The translations under genes were made by a program, and so were the position numbers. The notes beneath the pieces were generated by a model. It was not told the DNA's origin, made no database searches, and saw only the letters and a list, made by a program, of their open reading frames with translations. DNA of 64,000 nt from Brachionus rotundiformis (taxonomy: Eukaryota; Rotifera; Eurotatoria; Ploima; Brachionidae), in assembly GCA_016802295.1 (NCBI GenBank), contig JAESIW010000210.1:806001-870000 (forward strand), given 5' to 3'. Positions 7,238 to 16,718 of this stretch are shown here, one piece after another. Within the stretch, counting starts at the first letter, position 1. Each line of letters begins with the position of its first letter.

Positions 7238-9148
7238 TTATTGCTTTTCTTTAAAATCGCCATCTACAACGTTATCGTTGCCTGTGTTTTCTGCATTTTC
7301 TGCATTGGCAGAAGCATCTGCACCTTGGGCTTGTTGTTGCTCGGCTTGTTGTTTGTAAACTAATTCGCCTAGTTTCATAACTTGATTTTGCAAGGCGTTA
7401 ATTTTGTTTTTAATATCTTCTGTAGAACCAGAAGTTTTAAGCTCTTGCAACTCTTTAACTCCTGTTTCTAACGAGTCTTTAAGGTCTTGCGGAACTTTAT
7501 CGCCTAGTTCTTTAATGCTACTTTCTACCGAATGTATTAAAGCTTCTGCTTGGTTAACAACGTCTACTTTTTCTTTACGTTGGGCATCTGCTTCGGCATT
7601 AATTTCTGCGTCTTTAATCATTTGCTGAATTTCTTCATCGCTTAAGCCAGAAGAAGACTTAATTTGAATTTGATGCTCTTTACCAGTGCCTTTATCTTTA
7701 GCAGAAACACTAACAATACCGTTAGCATCAATATCAAAAGTAACTTCTATTTGTGGCATACCACGTTTAGCTGGCAAAATACCTACTAAATCAAACTGGC
7801 CTAATAATTTATTATCGGCGGCCATTTGGCGTTCTCCTTGAAAAACCCTAATAGTAACTGCACTTTGGTTGTCTTCGGCAGTAGAAAAAATTTGGCTTTT
7901 TTTAGTTGGAATAGTAGTATTTTTTTCAATTAATTTATTAAATACACCACCTAAAACCTCTATACCTAAAGATAACGGAGTTACATCTAATAAAAGTACG
8001 TCTTTAACTTCGCCTTTTAGCACACCACCCTGAATAGCAGCACCAATAGCCACAACTTCGTCTGGATTTACGCCTTTGTGTGGTTCTTTACCAAAAAACT
8101 CTTTAACTTTTTCGTTAATTTTAGGCATTCTGGTCATACCGCCAACCATAACTACTTCGCTAATATCTCCTGCTTTTAAGCCGGCGTCTTTTAGGGCTTG
8201 TTTGCAAGGCTCTAAGGTTCTGTTTACTAAATCATCTACTAGGGCTTCGTACTTTGCTCTGGTTAATTTTAAATTTAAATGTTTAGGGCCAGAAGCATCT
8301 GCTGTAATAAACGGTAAGTTAATATCAGACTGCATAGCAGAAGACAATTCTATTTTAGCTTTTTCTGCTGCCTCTTTTAAGCGTTGTAAGGCCAAATTAT
8401 CTTTAGATAAATCTATACCGCTTTCTTTTTTAAACTCTGCAATTAAGTAGTCTATTATTGCTCTGTCAAAGTCGTCTCCGCCTAGCATTGTATCGCCGTT
8501 GGTAGATTTAACTTCAAACACGCCATCACCTACTTCTAGTACAGAAACGTCAAACGTACCGCCGCCTAAATCGTAAACTACAATGGTGCCAGATTTATTT
8601 TTATCTAAACCGTAAGCAAGGGCTGCTGCTGTTGGCTCGTTAATAATTCTTAAAACGTCTAAACCTGCAATGGCACCTGCATCTTTAGTTGCCTGTCTTT
8701 GAGCATCGTTAAAATAAGCTGGCACAGTAATTACGGCTTGTGTAACTTTTTCGCCTAACCAACTTTCTGCGGTTTCTTTCATTTTTTGTAAAATCATGGC
8801 GCTAATTTCTTGTGGGCTGTAGTCTTTGTTGTCTATTTTAACCCAAGCGTCTCCGCCTTTTCCTTCTACAATGCTATATGGCGATAAATTTTTAACTTTA
8901 TCTAGCTCTTTATCGTTATTTTTTCTACCAATTAATCTTTTAACCCCAAACAAAGTTTTATTGGCATTAGTAACCGCCTGACGCTTAGCAGACTGCCCTA
9001 CCAAACGCTCGCCTTCTGTGGCAAAAGCTACCATAGATGGCGTGGTTCTTGCACCTTCATTGTTTTCTATAACTTTTGCTTCGCCACCATCCATAACGGC
9101 AACGCAAGAGTTGGTTGTTCCTAAATCTATACCTATTACTTTAGACAT
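7238..9148 (-). CDS. dnaK: Chaperone protein DnaK (Hsp70)
   Basis: ATP-dependent Hsp70 chaperone, 636 residues, full length. The nucleotide-binding domain (1-380) shows IGIDLGTTNSCVAVM, the phosphate-2 motif VYDLGGGTFDVSV and the linker DVLLLDVTPLSLG; the substrate-binding domain and lid follow and end in the charged tail DGDFKEKQ. The start has an AAGGAGA ribosome binding site. A heat-shock type promoter lies at 9205-9233. With grpE upstream and dnaJ downstream it forms a grpE-dnaK-dnaJ cluster on one strand. Confidence 0.99.
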   Translation of the reverse strand: MSKVIGIDLGTTNSCVAVMDGGEAKVIENNEGARTTPSMVAFATEGERLVGQSAKRQAVTNANKTLFGVKRLIGRKNNDKELDKVKNLSPYSIVEGKGGDAWVKIDNKDYSPQEISAMILQKMKETAESWLGEKVTQAVITVPAYFNDAQRQATKDAGAIAGLDVLRIINEPTAAALAYGLDKNKSGTIVVYDLGGGTFDVSVLEVGDGVFEVKSTNGDTMLGGDDFDRAIIDYLIAEFKKESGIDLSKDNLALQRLKEAAEKAKIELSSAMQSDINLPFITADASGPKHLNLKLTRAKYEALVDDLVNRTLEPCKQALKDAGLKAGDISEVVMVGGMTRMPKINEKVKEFFGKEPHKGVNPDEVVAIGAAIQGGVLKGEVKDVLLLDVTPLSLGIEVLGGVFNKLIEKNTTIPTKKSQIFSTAEDNQSAVTIRVFQGERQMAADNKLLGQFDLVGILPAKRGMPQIEVTFDIDANGIVSVSAKDKGTGKEHQIQIKSSSGLSDEEIQQMIKDAEINAEADAQRKEKVDVVNQAEALIHSVESSIKELGDKVPQDLKDSLETGVKELQELKTSGSTEDIKNKINALQNQVMKLGELVYKQQAEQQQAQGADASANAENAENTGNDNVVDGDFKEKQ

Positions 9149-9204
9149 TTCTATCTCCTTAAATTTTATAATTTTTATAACTTAATGTTTTTTGTATGTT
9201 ATAT

Positions 9205-9233
9205 ACATAGTAACGTATTTTTAAAATTGCAAG
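9205..9233 (-). promoter_or_regulatory. RpoH-type heat-shock promoter of dnaK
   Basis: On the minus strand, CTTG (9233-9230), an 18-base spacer and ACTATGT (9211-9205). This closely fits the alphaproteobacterial sigma-32 pattern CTTG-N17/18-CYTATNT. The grpE promoter has the same elements and identical spacing, which makes chance unlikely. Confidence 0.75.
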
Positions 9234-9241
9234 ATGCAACC

Positions 9242-9811
9242 CTAACTATTTTTTACTATAATTACCTTAGCCGCACGCAACAGCCTGCCGTTAATGGTGT
9301 AGCCGTCTTCTATTACGGTGTGTATGGCGTTGTTTTCTAGGTTGGGGTCTTCTATTATACTTAAAGCTTCGTGCACGTTAGAATCAAACATTTTACCTTC
9401 GGATTCTACTTTAACCACGCCAAACTTTGCTAATGCTTTTTGTAGTTCGGTATTGGTAAGTTCTACGCCTTGCATAACGGCTTTAGTGTTTTCGTCTGCG
9501 TTTTCTAAATTAATGCTGTTAATGGCTTTAGCAAAAATATCTAATACGGGTAGCAGTTCTTTAGCAAAGTCTGTTAGTGCAAATTTGTTGGCGGCAACAA
9601 TTGCTTGTTCGCTACGTTTTTTAACGTTTTCTACTTCGGCTAGGGCACGCAGGTGTTTTTCTGTACTTAAAGCTAGTTGACTTTGTAGCTCTGCTATGGT
9701 TTCTTGCGGGTTAACCTCTGCAGCGGCTTCATTTTCTGTGTTGTTTAGCTCTTCTTGGTTTTCTGCATCGTTGTGTTGATTTGCAGAGTTGTTATTTTGT
9801 TGTACTACCAT
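9242..9811 (-). CDS. grpE: Nucleotide exchange factor GrpE
   Basis: Exchanges ADP for ATP on DnaK. 189 residues: an acidic, Asn/Gln-rich N-terminus, a long coiled-coil helix (about 35-100), and the conserved C-terminal beta domain with VKVESEGKMFDSNVHEA and DGYTINGRLLRAAKV, the family signature. It lies 93 bases upstream of dnaK. Its own heat-shock promoter sits inside the 3' end of the preceding gene (9859-9887). Confidence 0.98.
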   Translation of the reverse strand: MVVQQNNNSANQHNDAENQEELNNTENEAAAEVNPQETIAELQSQLALSTEKHLRALAEVENVKKRSEQAIVAANKFALTDFAKELLPVLDIFAKAINSINLENADENTKAVMQGVELTNTELQKALAKFGVVKVESEGKMFDSNVHEALSIIEDPNLENNAIHTVIEDGYTINGRLLRAAKVIIVKNS

Positions 9812-9852
9812 TAATAATATAACCTTTTTTGTTTAACATTTTACTTTATATA

Positions 9853-11604
9853 TTATTTATATAGTAACACTTTTATTTTTTTGCAAGGGGGGGGGAGACT
9901 CTTAGGAACACTATTTGTAATAGATTCAACAACCATACGCTCTCTAACGCCTAATTCATAAAGTACTTTTTCACCTGATTCTATCTTTAATATGCTATAT
10001 ACCGTGCCAAATAAATCCTTCATTTTTTTGGAGTTGATAAAGTTATTAATATTGGGATGGTTTTCGTAGGACGATTCCATTAATCCACTCAGATAACCCT
10101 CATCCTTAAATTTAGCCAAAGACATAGTAATTGTTATAGTATTAAATTTTTCTTCTGACCTAGATGAACTATAGCCTTCTTTAAATTTAATTTCTCTTAT
10201 AAATCTTGCAGTATTATAAAAATCTAATAAAAAAGTATCGTGCTCTAAGTCTTCATAGCGTTGCAAAAAGTTCTTATTATCAAGGTATCCGTTAAAATCC
10301 TTATCATTATCCTCCATTTTTATAGCTTCAATAGCTTTTTCATAACAAAGCATAAAACAGCTTATAACTTTAGCTTTTCCATTTTCCATATAAAATGGAA
10401 ATATATTAAGAGTATATGTTACAATTTGATCATAAAGTATAGAATTTATATCTCCAAAAGTAGCCAAAATATATTGGTTAATCCTGCGAACCAATACGCA
10501 TAGATGGATCCAAGCATTTATCTCTTCTTCAACATAAGTAGTTTTGCTTAAAAGTTTATCTCCATGCAAAATAAATACTATGATATTATTTTTTGTTAGT
10601 GTTGGTATATTATAAAAAAACACCACATTATCTAAGTTAATAGGGTAGTACACAAAATTATTTAAATTGTGTTTATTATAGTATTCTTTACCAATAGTTG
10701 TGTTATTAATAGCATTAAAATAAATTTCACCAGTAAATCTAGCACCACGTAAATCTATAACTGGTAGTTGTTGGTAAGCTTCTTTTATCTTATTTGTATC
10801 TGTACCATGTATTATATCTAACGTGTCTTTATCTACCACAGCTATGGTAAACAACGCATCCACAGCCTTTTGAATTTCTGCATACATATACCAATTTATG
10901 CTATTGGCGTACTCTTTTAACTGCTGTAGGCTATTAAAATCGCTTTCGTTAAAATCTTTTTCTTGGGTAATATTACCGTTAGCATCTTTAGATTTTTCTT
11001 TAAATCTTTTTACTAGTTGCCAAAAATTATTTTTACTTTTAACAACCACGTGCTGGCTTAATAATTTTATTATTTTTGCTTTGTATTCGTTGGGGTTTTC
11101 TTGTGCTATTTGTTGCAAAATATCTATACCTGCTATTTGCACCGAAGCCGATTGATTAGCCAACATTTCCAACGCATTTTTATAAGTATTACTTAGGGTG
11201 GTTTTTTCGTTTTGCTCTATTTGTTTTTTAGTTTGCTCTATTTGTTTGTTATTGTTTTCTTTGTTTTGTTCTATTTGCGTTTTAGTTTGCTCTATTTGCG
11301 TTTTAGTGTGTTCTATTTGTTTATCTGTTTGTTCTAAACGATTTTGCGTATAAATTAAAGCCATTATACCGCCTATACCTAGAGCGGTATTGCGTAATAT
11401 ATCAAAAATAGCTGTAGCTATGTTTTTATCTGTAATTTGTATAAGACAACCAAAAAAATTTGTAGCTATGTTTTTATCTGTAGCTGATGTACTTATAGTT
11501 TTAAAAATACCAAAATTAATAGTATAGCCAACAAACAGCAAAACAAATAAAACAAACACTACAATTAACACAAGCCATAAAAATCTTTTAAGCCACTTTA
11601 ACAT
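9853..11604 (-). CDS. Membrane-anchored coiled-coil protein, function unknown
   Basis: 583 residues. The N-terminus has two hydrophobic segments (about 8-30 and 68-88). Then comes a striking run of heptad-like repeats of the type IEQTKTQ (about 90-135), a predicted coiled coil. The segment VQIAGIDILQQIAQENPNEY resembles the ERIA segment of membrane proteins with pentapeptide repeats, and DLRGARFTGEIYF (about 285) looks like a decayed pentapeptide stretch. The C-terminal half is unrecognised. The start has a perfect AAAGGAGG. Codons for the C-terminal prolines use a C9 tract that overlaps the grpE promoter. I cannot assign a function. Confidence 0.7.
   Translation of the reverse strand: MLKWLKRFLWLVLIVVFVLFVLLFVGYTINFGIFKTISTSATDKNIATNFFGCLIQITDKNIATAIFDILRNTALGIGGIMALIYTQNRLEQTDKQIEHTKTQIEQTKTQIEQNKENNNKQIEQTKKQIEQNEKTTLSNTYKNALEMLANQSASVQIAGIDILQQIAQENPNEYKAKIIKLLSQHVVVKSKNNFWQLVKRFKEKSKDANGNITQEKDFNESDFNSLQQLKEYANSINWYMYAEIQKAVDALFTIAVVDKDTLDIIHGTDTNKIKEAYQQLPVIDLRGARFTGEIYFNAINNTTIGKEYYNKHNLNNFVYYPINLDNVVFFYNIPTLTKNNIIVFILHGDKLLSKTTYVEEEINAWIHLCVLVRRINQYILATFGDINSILYDQIVTYTLNIFPFYMENGKAKVISCFMLCYEKAIEAIKMEDNDKDFNGYLDNKNFLQRYEDLEHDTFLLDFYNTARFIREIKFKEGYSSSRSEEKFNTITITMSLAKFKDEGYLSGLMESSYENHPNINNFINSKKMKDLFGTVYSILKIESGEKVLYELGVRERMVVESITNSVPKSLPPPCKKIKVLLYK
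9859..9887 (-). promoter_or_regulatory. RpoH-type heat-shock promoter of grpE
   Basis: On the minus strand, CTTG (9887-9884), an 18-base spacer and ACTATAT (9865-9859), the same layout as the dnaK promoter. The CTTG is preceded by CTC and a run of nine C, so it also matches the extended TCTCNCCCTTG form of -35 known from E. coli heat-shock promoters. It overlaps the last codons and the stop of the upstream gene. Confidence 0.7.
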
Positions 11605-11640
11605 TACTGCCTCCTTTTATTTTTTTATTTATTGTTTATA

Positions 11641-12966
11641 TTACTTTTTAGGCTCGGTGGTAGTGGTTGCCTTAGCCAACGGTGTAGGGCTAGTAGTGGC
11701 TTGGGCGTTATCTTGCGTTTTGTTTTGCGGTGTTGCATCTGGTGTTGCATCTGGTTGCGTTGCATTATCTTTATTAGTTGCAACCGCTTTAGGCTTTACG
11801 GTGCTTGCGGTGGCACTGCTATTAACTACACTACCATTAATTATTAAATTAGTGGTTTCTACTAATAATTTAATGCGTTCTGCTAGGCTGGTTATTTGTA
11901 AATATTCGTTTTTAGTATGCCAGTCTCCGCCTATTGCCCCAAAGCCATCTAACGTAGCACAGTTAGGGTTAGTTACAAAGGTACTATCTGCCCCACCAAA
12001 CGAAGACTGCCAAGCAACTTTTAACCCTATTTTTCTGCCGGCTTCTTCTACTAGCTTTTTAAAACTTACCGATGCAGGAGTTAAATACAACCCTTGTTCG
12101 TGCTGGCCAACGTTTAAACTAATTTGTACGTTTTTATTACGATTTTTCTCTACAGCACTTTTTATAACGCTATCTAACTTATTAAAACCTTCTTGGCTGG
12201 CAAATCTGGTTAAAATTTCTAGGGTTAGCTCTTTGGGTTCATCAAACCTTTTGTTAGAATCGGCTTGGCTAATTTTAAAATATACATACAAATTATTATA
12301 TGCATTATAAGCCAACTTTACATTGTTAATAAAATTTACCATTTCTACAGTGGTATTGTTGGCGTTATTATTATTACTGGTTTCTTGCACAACATTGCTA
12401 AACTGCACGGTGTAGCGTTGTAGCCCCATGCGTTGATCTACCAAACTACCGTTGGGGCGGGCGGCTTCTAAATTAATGCAATAATTAGCATTGTTAGAAA
12501 GCTGTTGTATTAGTTTGTTGTTATCTTGAGTTCCTACTTCTTCGTTATTATTTAAAAAAAATGCAAATTTTAGTTTGTCTAGGTTCATGTATTTTAAAGC
12601 GTATAATCCCATTAGGGCTGGGCCTTTATCGTCTATACAACCAGGGGCGGTTAAAATATCGCCATTAATATTAAAGCCGGTTTTTTTAAAGGTACCTTTG
12701 GGGTAAACGGTATCTAAATGTGCCATAAATAAAACATCAAACTTGTTTTCTAAGGGGTTATCTACGTTGCTTATGGTTAGGGTTCTGCCGGCTTTTTTAT
12801 TATACTTATTAATATAAAACTTTACTGGCAAGTTAAACTGCTTGCTTTTTTTTATAAAAAATTTTGTAGCTTTATACATTCCCCATTTATTGTAGGTTGG
12901 GGTTTCTATGGCTAGTAGTTGTTTTAGGTCTTGTAAATATTGTTGTAAGTTTTGCGTATTAAACAT
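11641..12966 (-). CDS. M20 family metallopeptidase (carboxypeptidase G2-like)
   Basis: Zinc-dependent exopeptidase of the M20/ArgE/DapE family. Metal and catalytic motifs are visible in order: MAHLDTVYP (His ligand and catalytic Asp), the bridging Asp in GCIDDKGPAL, NNNEEVGT (general base Glu and ligand Glu), a later Glu ligand in INLEAARP, and His in GDWHTKNE near the C-terminal end of the fold. The last ~60 residues are a low-complexity Thr/Ala/Pro/Lys tail of unknown role. No clear signal peptide. It lies between TonB and the coiled-coil protein on the same strand. The natural substrate (glutamate conjugate or peptide) is not deducible. Confidence 0.85.
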   Translation of the reverse strand: MFNTQNLQQYLQDLKQLLAIETPTYNKWGMYKATKFFIKKSKQFNLPVKFYINKYNKKAGRTLTISNVDNPLENKFDVLFMAHLDTVYPKGTFKKTGFNINGDILTAPGCIDDKGPALMGLYALKYMNLDKLKFAFFLNNNEEVGTQDNNKLIQQLSNNANYCINLEAARPNGSLVDQRMGLQRYTVQFSNVVQETSNNNNANNTTVEMVNFINNVKLAYNAYNNLYVYFKISQADSNKRFDEPKELTLEILTRFASQEGFNKLDSVIKSAVEKNRNKNVQISLNVGQHEQGLYLTPASVSFKKLVEEAGRKIGLKVAWQSSFGGADSTFVTNPNCATLDGFGAIGGDWHTKNEYLQITSLAERIKLLVETTNLIINGSVVNSSATASTVKPKAVATNKDNATQPDATPDATPQNKTQDNAQATTSPTPLAKATTTTEPKK

Positions 12967-12987
12967 TTTTATCCTTATGCTGTAGCT

Positions 12988-13677
12988 TTAATCTATAATA
13001 AACTCTATAGGAATTGTAACATCTATATTTTGATTTTGTAAATTTTTAAATTTCCAATTACCTACCGCAACCAACGCTGCGTTATCTAAAACTGTATGTC
13101 CACTGCTGTTATAAACCATAATGTTGGTAACGTTACCCGTGCTGGTTATGGTTGCTTTTAGTACTACAGTGCCTTGCCAACCATTTTGCCTTGCCACATA
13201 CGGATAACTAGGCGAACTATTATTAATATATTGTAACGCCCCTGTGCTTAATAACGCACTGTATGTTTGTGGGCTATTGTTTTGGTTTGCCTTGTTGTTG
13301 GTTGGCTTAGCTTGTTGGCTATTTGTAGCCTTAGCGGTTTGGCTAGTTTTATTTTGCGGTTTTGTAGGGCTAGTTGTTTTACTTACCGTTTTAACTGGTG
13401 GGGTAGTATCTGGCTTTGATTTTGTTGTTTGTTTTTGTGGCATAGATTTTGGTGCAAACTGGCTAACATTAGGGTTAGAATGCACAACCACAACGCTTAA
13501 CGCCGTTGTACTAATACCTGTGCTGTTAATTTTAGTGCTTGGGTTAAAAGTATAATAAACTAGCAATGCACTTATTAATATAACATGCAAAAATACAGAA
13601 TACACTAAAGCGTATCTATTTATATGCTTGTAAATGTTACTGGTTCCACTTAACGCCCACATAAAATCCTCTTTCAT
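12988..13677 (-). CDS. tonB: TonB family energy transducer
   Basis: 229 residues with the TonB layout: an N-terminal membrane helix (about 23-43), a long Pro/Lys/Thr/Gln-rich periplasmic spacer (about 70-140), and a C-terminal TonB domain with SYPYVARQNGWQGTVVLKA and the late VGNWKFKN segment. It couples the inner-membrane proton-motive force to outer-membrane receptors. The start overlaps the 3' end of the receptor gene by 41 bases (26 if the ATG at 13662 is used), so the two are translationally coupled. ExbB/ExbD are not in the window. Confidence 0.9.
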   Translation of the reverse strand: MKEDFMWALSGTSNIYKHINRYALVYSVFLHVILISALLVYYTFNPSTKINSTGISTTALSVVVVHSNPNVSQFAPKSMPQKQTTKSKPDTTPPVKTVSKTTSPTKPQNKTSQTAKATNSQQAKPTNNKANQNNSPQTYSALLSTGALQYINNSSPSYPYVARQNGWQGTVVLKATITSTGNVTNIMVYNSSGHTVLDNAALVAVGNWKFKNLQNQNIDVTIPIEFIID

Positions 13678-15679
13678 CGGCTTTAAAGCCGTAGGCGCTT
13701 TGATATTTTTTATTTAAAATATTTTGCAGTTTACTATAAACAGTAATTTTTTTATTATAGTTGTAATCAAAACTAGCATTTAATACTACATAACCGCTGG
13801 TAGACCAATCTTTTGGTGTGTAGTCTGGGTAAGATATACTACCTAACTTACCTGCTGGAATAAAAAATCCGCCTGCTTTGCTATCTACCGCCAACGCAGT
13901 AAAATTAAAAACATATTTATTATTAGCATTATAGGTAGTGCTTAGGCTTAGGGCTTGTTTGGGTCTTCTTGGTAGTTGTATATTGGTGTGTAAATAATTA
14001 TAGTTAAGCCCTATGGTTAGTGGCTTTACAACATTATAACTAATACTAGCATTTATACCTTTGGTTTTAATTTGGTTTGGCGTGTTGTAGTAGGTTCTAA
14101 AAGGTTCGCCTTGGGTGGCTAGGGTTTCTAGGCGATATTTTAACGTAATTAAATTTTTAATATTAGTGGCAAACACAGTGGTAGATAAATTAAGTTTGTT
14201 GTTTAATAGGCTTAGTTCTGTGGTTAGGTCTGCTCCTGTATTTTTTTCGGGCAATAGTGTGTTGTTATTTAACTTAAATGGTGGTAGGCTTGGGGTGGTA
14301 GAAGATTGCTTGTTTACTAATGCTCCGTTTTCGTAGTCGTAAAGTTCAAACAAATTTGGTACTTTATACGCCACAAAGTAGTTAGATTTTATTTTATACC
14401 AACTACCGCTGTAAACCAAGCCAGTACTGTAGTTAATATTGTTGCGTTTGTTGTAGTTAGTAGCATAGTTGTAGCGTACGCCAGAGTTTAAAGTTAGGTT
14501 ATTAAACAAGGTATAGTTAATTAAGCCGTAAGCAGAGTAAGAAGACTGCACGTGCGAAGTTGGGTTTATACCAGAATATTGTTGTGTAAGCAATACTTTG
14601 CGTGCTAGCAAATGCTCTTTAAAATGAATAAAATCGTAATCTATACCAGTTTTTACGTATAATTTATTTAAGGTTTTATCTAAATAGTAGTTGGCGTTTA
14701 GTACGTTAGATTTATACCTAAAATCTTTAGGGTATTTGCCTTGTATTGCCCCTTGGTATTCTTTACGGTTAATTGCGTTGTAAGAAACATAAAAGTAATT
14801 ATTTACCCCTAAAGCTTTTGTGTTGTATTTTATATAGCTAAAATAATCGTTGCGGGTAATTACGTCTTCTTCGGCATCGGCTAAATAAAAATACGGAAAA
14901 GCACTAGAACTTAAGCTTGCTAGGTGGTCGTACTCTACATAGCTTTTGCCAAAGTTGGCAAACCATTCTAGCTCTCCGCCTAAAGCGTTGGCTAAAATAT
15001 AACGCAATATAATGTTTTGTTTGGTGTATCCGTCTTTTTCGTTGGTATCTGGTACATCTTGCTTGCCTATAACGTTTTTAGTTGCCGAAACCGACTGACC
15101 CTCGCTGGCATCTATAGATGCAAAAATACTAAAATTATGGTTGCCTAGGTTAGCTAAGTAACCAACTTCGGCTTGTTTGCTGTATCTAGTACCTACTTCT
15201 ACTTGCCCCAAAAACTGGTTGGTAAAAGAAGCCGCTTTAGTAATAATATTTATAGCCCCAACCACCGCTTGCGAACCATACGCAACGCCATCAGAATTAT
15301 TTATTAACTCTATACGCTCTACTGCCGTTAACGGAATATAGCCAATATCAAAGCTACCACGGGTTACATCGGTAAGTTTTACACCGTTTATTAGCAATAA
15401 AGTAGAATGCGGAGACGCCCCTTTAGAATACAAACCACTATTAGCATATTTACCATAACTAGTAACCGCACCCGGTATAAATATTTGCAGGGCTTCTACC
15501 AGTGTGGTGGCTTTGGTTTGTTGTATTTGTTGGGCAGTAATAATTTGTACAGATTTAGTAACGTTTTGCAAAGCAACAGGGCTAGAATAAACCTTAACCT
15601 TGTTTAAATTAACTTCTGCAACAGCAACGTTAGTTAATAATAACAGCATTAACACTTTTAGGTTATTACTTAATTGCAT
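13637..15679 (-). CDS. TonB-dependent outer-membrane receptor (BtuB-like)
   Basis: 680 residues: a signal peptide (about 1-21, ending AVAEV), a TonB-box-like start, a plug domain (about 35-150, with QIITAQQIQQ, LLINGVKL, VERIELINNSDGVAYGSQAVVGAINIIT split along the plug) and a 22-stranded beta-barrel ending in aromatic GFYVGVKWNQ. It takes up a scarce ligand across the outer membrane. Closest in style to BtuB and other narrow plug receptors, but the ligand (cobalamin, siderophore or other) cannot be read from the sequence, and no cobalamin riboswitch is visible upstream. Confidence 0.9.
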   Translation of the reverse strand: MQLSNNLKVLMLLLLTNVAVAEVNLNKVKVYSSPVALQNVTKSVQIITAQQIQQTKATTLVEALQIFIPGAVTSYGKYANSGLYSKGASPHSTLLLINGVKLTDVTRGSFDIGYIPLTAVERIELINNSDGVAYGSQAVVGAINIITKAASFTNQFLGQVEVGTRYSKQAEVGYLANLGNHNFSIFASIDASEGQSVSATKNVIGKQDVPDTNEKDGYTKQNIILRYILANALGGELEWFANFGKSYVEYDHLASLSSSAFPYFYLADAEEDVITRNDYFSYIKYNTKALGVNNYFYVSYNAINRKEYQGAIQGKYPKDFRYKSNVLNANYYLDKTLNKLYVKTGIDYDFIHFKEHLLARKVLLTQQYSGINPTSHVQSSYSAYGLINYTLFNNLTLNSGVRYNYATNYNKRNNINYSTGLVYSGSWYKIKSNYFVAYKVPNLFELYDYENGALVNKQSSTTPSLPPFKLNNNTLLPEKNTGADLTTELSLLNNKLNLSTTVFATNIKNLITLKYRLETLATQGEPFRTYYNTPNQIKTKGINASISYNVVKPLTIGLNYNYLHTNIQLPRRPKQALSLSTTYNANNKYVFNFTALAVDSKAGGFFIPAGKLGSISYPDYTPKDWSTSGYVVLNASFDYNYNKKITVYSKLQNILNKKYQSAYGFKADERGFYVGVKWNQ

Positions 15680-15816
15680 GCAAAACTCTACAAATATTTT
15701 TAATAATTTACTATTAAATTATATAATACTTAATAACCATAGTAAATAAAAACTTTACAGTATAGTGCTAGTGTTATATTCTTATAATTAATAATAAAAA
15801 ACTTAAGCCAAAATAA

Positions 15817-16539
15817 ATGAGACTAAACAACAGACCCCACAACCAACTAAGACCAATTACCATTGAAATTAACACTAATCCTTTTGCAGAAGGCAGTTGC
15901 ACCATTAGTGCAGGACTAACCAAAATAATTTGCACCGCAACAGCAGATAGCAAATTACCCCATTTTTTAAAAGGCAAAGGCACTGGCTGGTTAACCGCAG
16001 AATACAATATGCTACCCAGAGCCACCCAAAGCAGAGTAGACAGAGAAGCAGTAAAAGGCAAACAAAGCGGTAGAACTCAAGAAATTCAACGTTTAATAGG
16101 CAGAAGCCTACGCAGTGTGCTAAACCTAGAAGCGTTAAAAGAAAACCAAATTAAAATAGATTGCGATGTTATAATTGCCGACGCCGGCACCCGTACTTTA
16201 GCAATTACTGGCGGTTTTGTTGCTATGTACTTAGCGGTTAATAAAATGTTACAAAATAAAGTTATTAACGTTAATCCAATTAACGAGTTTATAGCGGCGG
16301 TATCTTGCGGAGTAGTAAATAATAATGTATTGCTAGATTTAGACTATAGCGAAGACTCTACCGCACAAGTAGACGGTAACTTTGTAATTACCCAAAGTGG
16401 CAATATAGTAGAAATACAAACCACGGCAGAAAAACAAGCTTTTAGCCAACAACAACTGTTTAGCCTTGTAGAACTAGCAAACAACGGCGTGCAACAATTA
16501 ATTGCCTGCCAACAAAATGCTTTAAAAGATTATTTGTAA
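15817..16539 (+). CDS. rph: Ribonuclease PH
   Basis: Phosphorolytic 3'-5' exoribonuclease that trims tRNA 3' ends. 240 residues, full length, with the family segments MRLNNRPHNQLRPI at the start, GWLTAEYNMLPRAT, the phosphate-binding region SGRTQEIQRLIGRSLR, and CDVIIADAGTRTLAITGG. It is transcribed divergently from the TonB receptor across 137 bp. Confidence 0.98.
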   Translation: MRLNNRPHNQLRPITIEINTNPFAEGSCTISAGLTKIICTATADSKLPHFLKGKGTGWLTAEYNMLPRATQSRVDREAVKGKQSGRTQEIQRLIGRSLRSVLNLEALKENQIKIDCDVIIADAGTRTLAITGGFVAMYLAVNKMLQNKVINVNPINEFIAAVSCGVVNNNVLLDLDYSEDSTAQVDGNFVITQSGNIVEIQTTAEKQAFSQQQLFSLVELANNGVQQLIACQQNALKDYL

Positions 16540-16718
16540 AGTATTGTATAGTTAACCAAACTTAAACCAAGGCAGTATGTTGCTTTAAATACTGTGTTTA
16601 CTGCATAAAGTTTTTATACTGTAATTTTAATGGCAAAAATATTAACGTGTTTTAATTTTGTTATAAGTAATAGCAAAACCTTAAATCGTTTAAAACGCCA
16701 CAAACGTTGCAAAAAACA

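Noticed and set aside
11657..12310. 217-codon frame on the plus strand inside the M20 peptidase gene
   Set aside because: It is antisense to a gene with clear catalytic motifs, has a repetitive Val/Leu composition mirrored from the Thr/Ala tail, and lacks a ribosome binding site.
15680..15816. Cobalamin riboswitch before the BtuB-like receptor
   Set aside because: The 137-bp gap is too short and lacks a B12-box-like conserved sequence.
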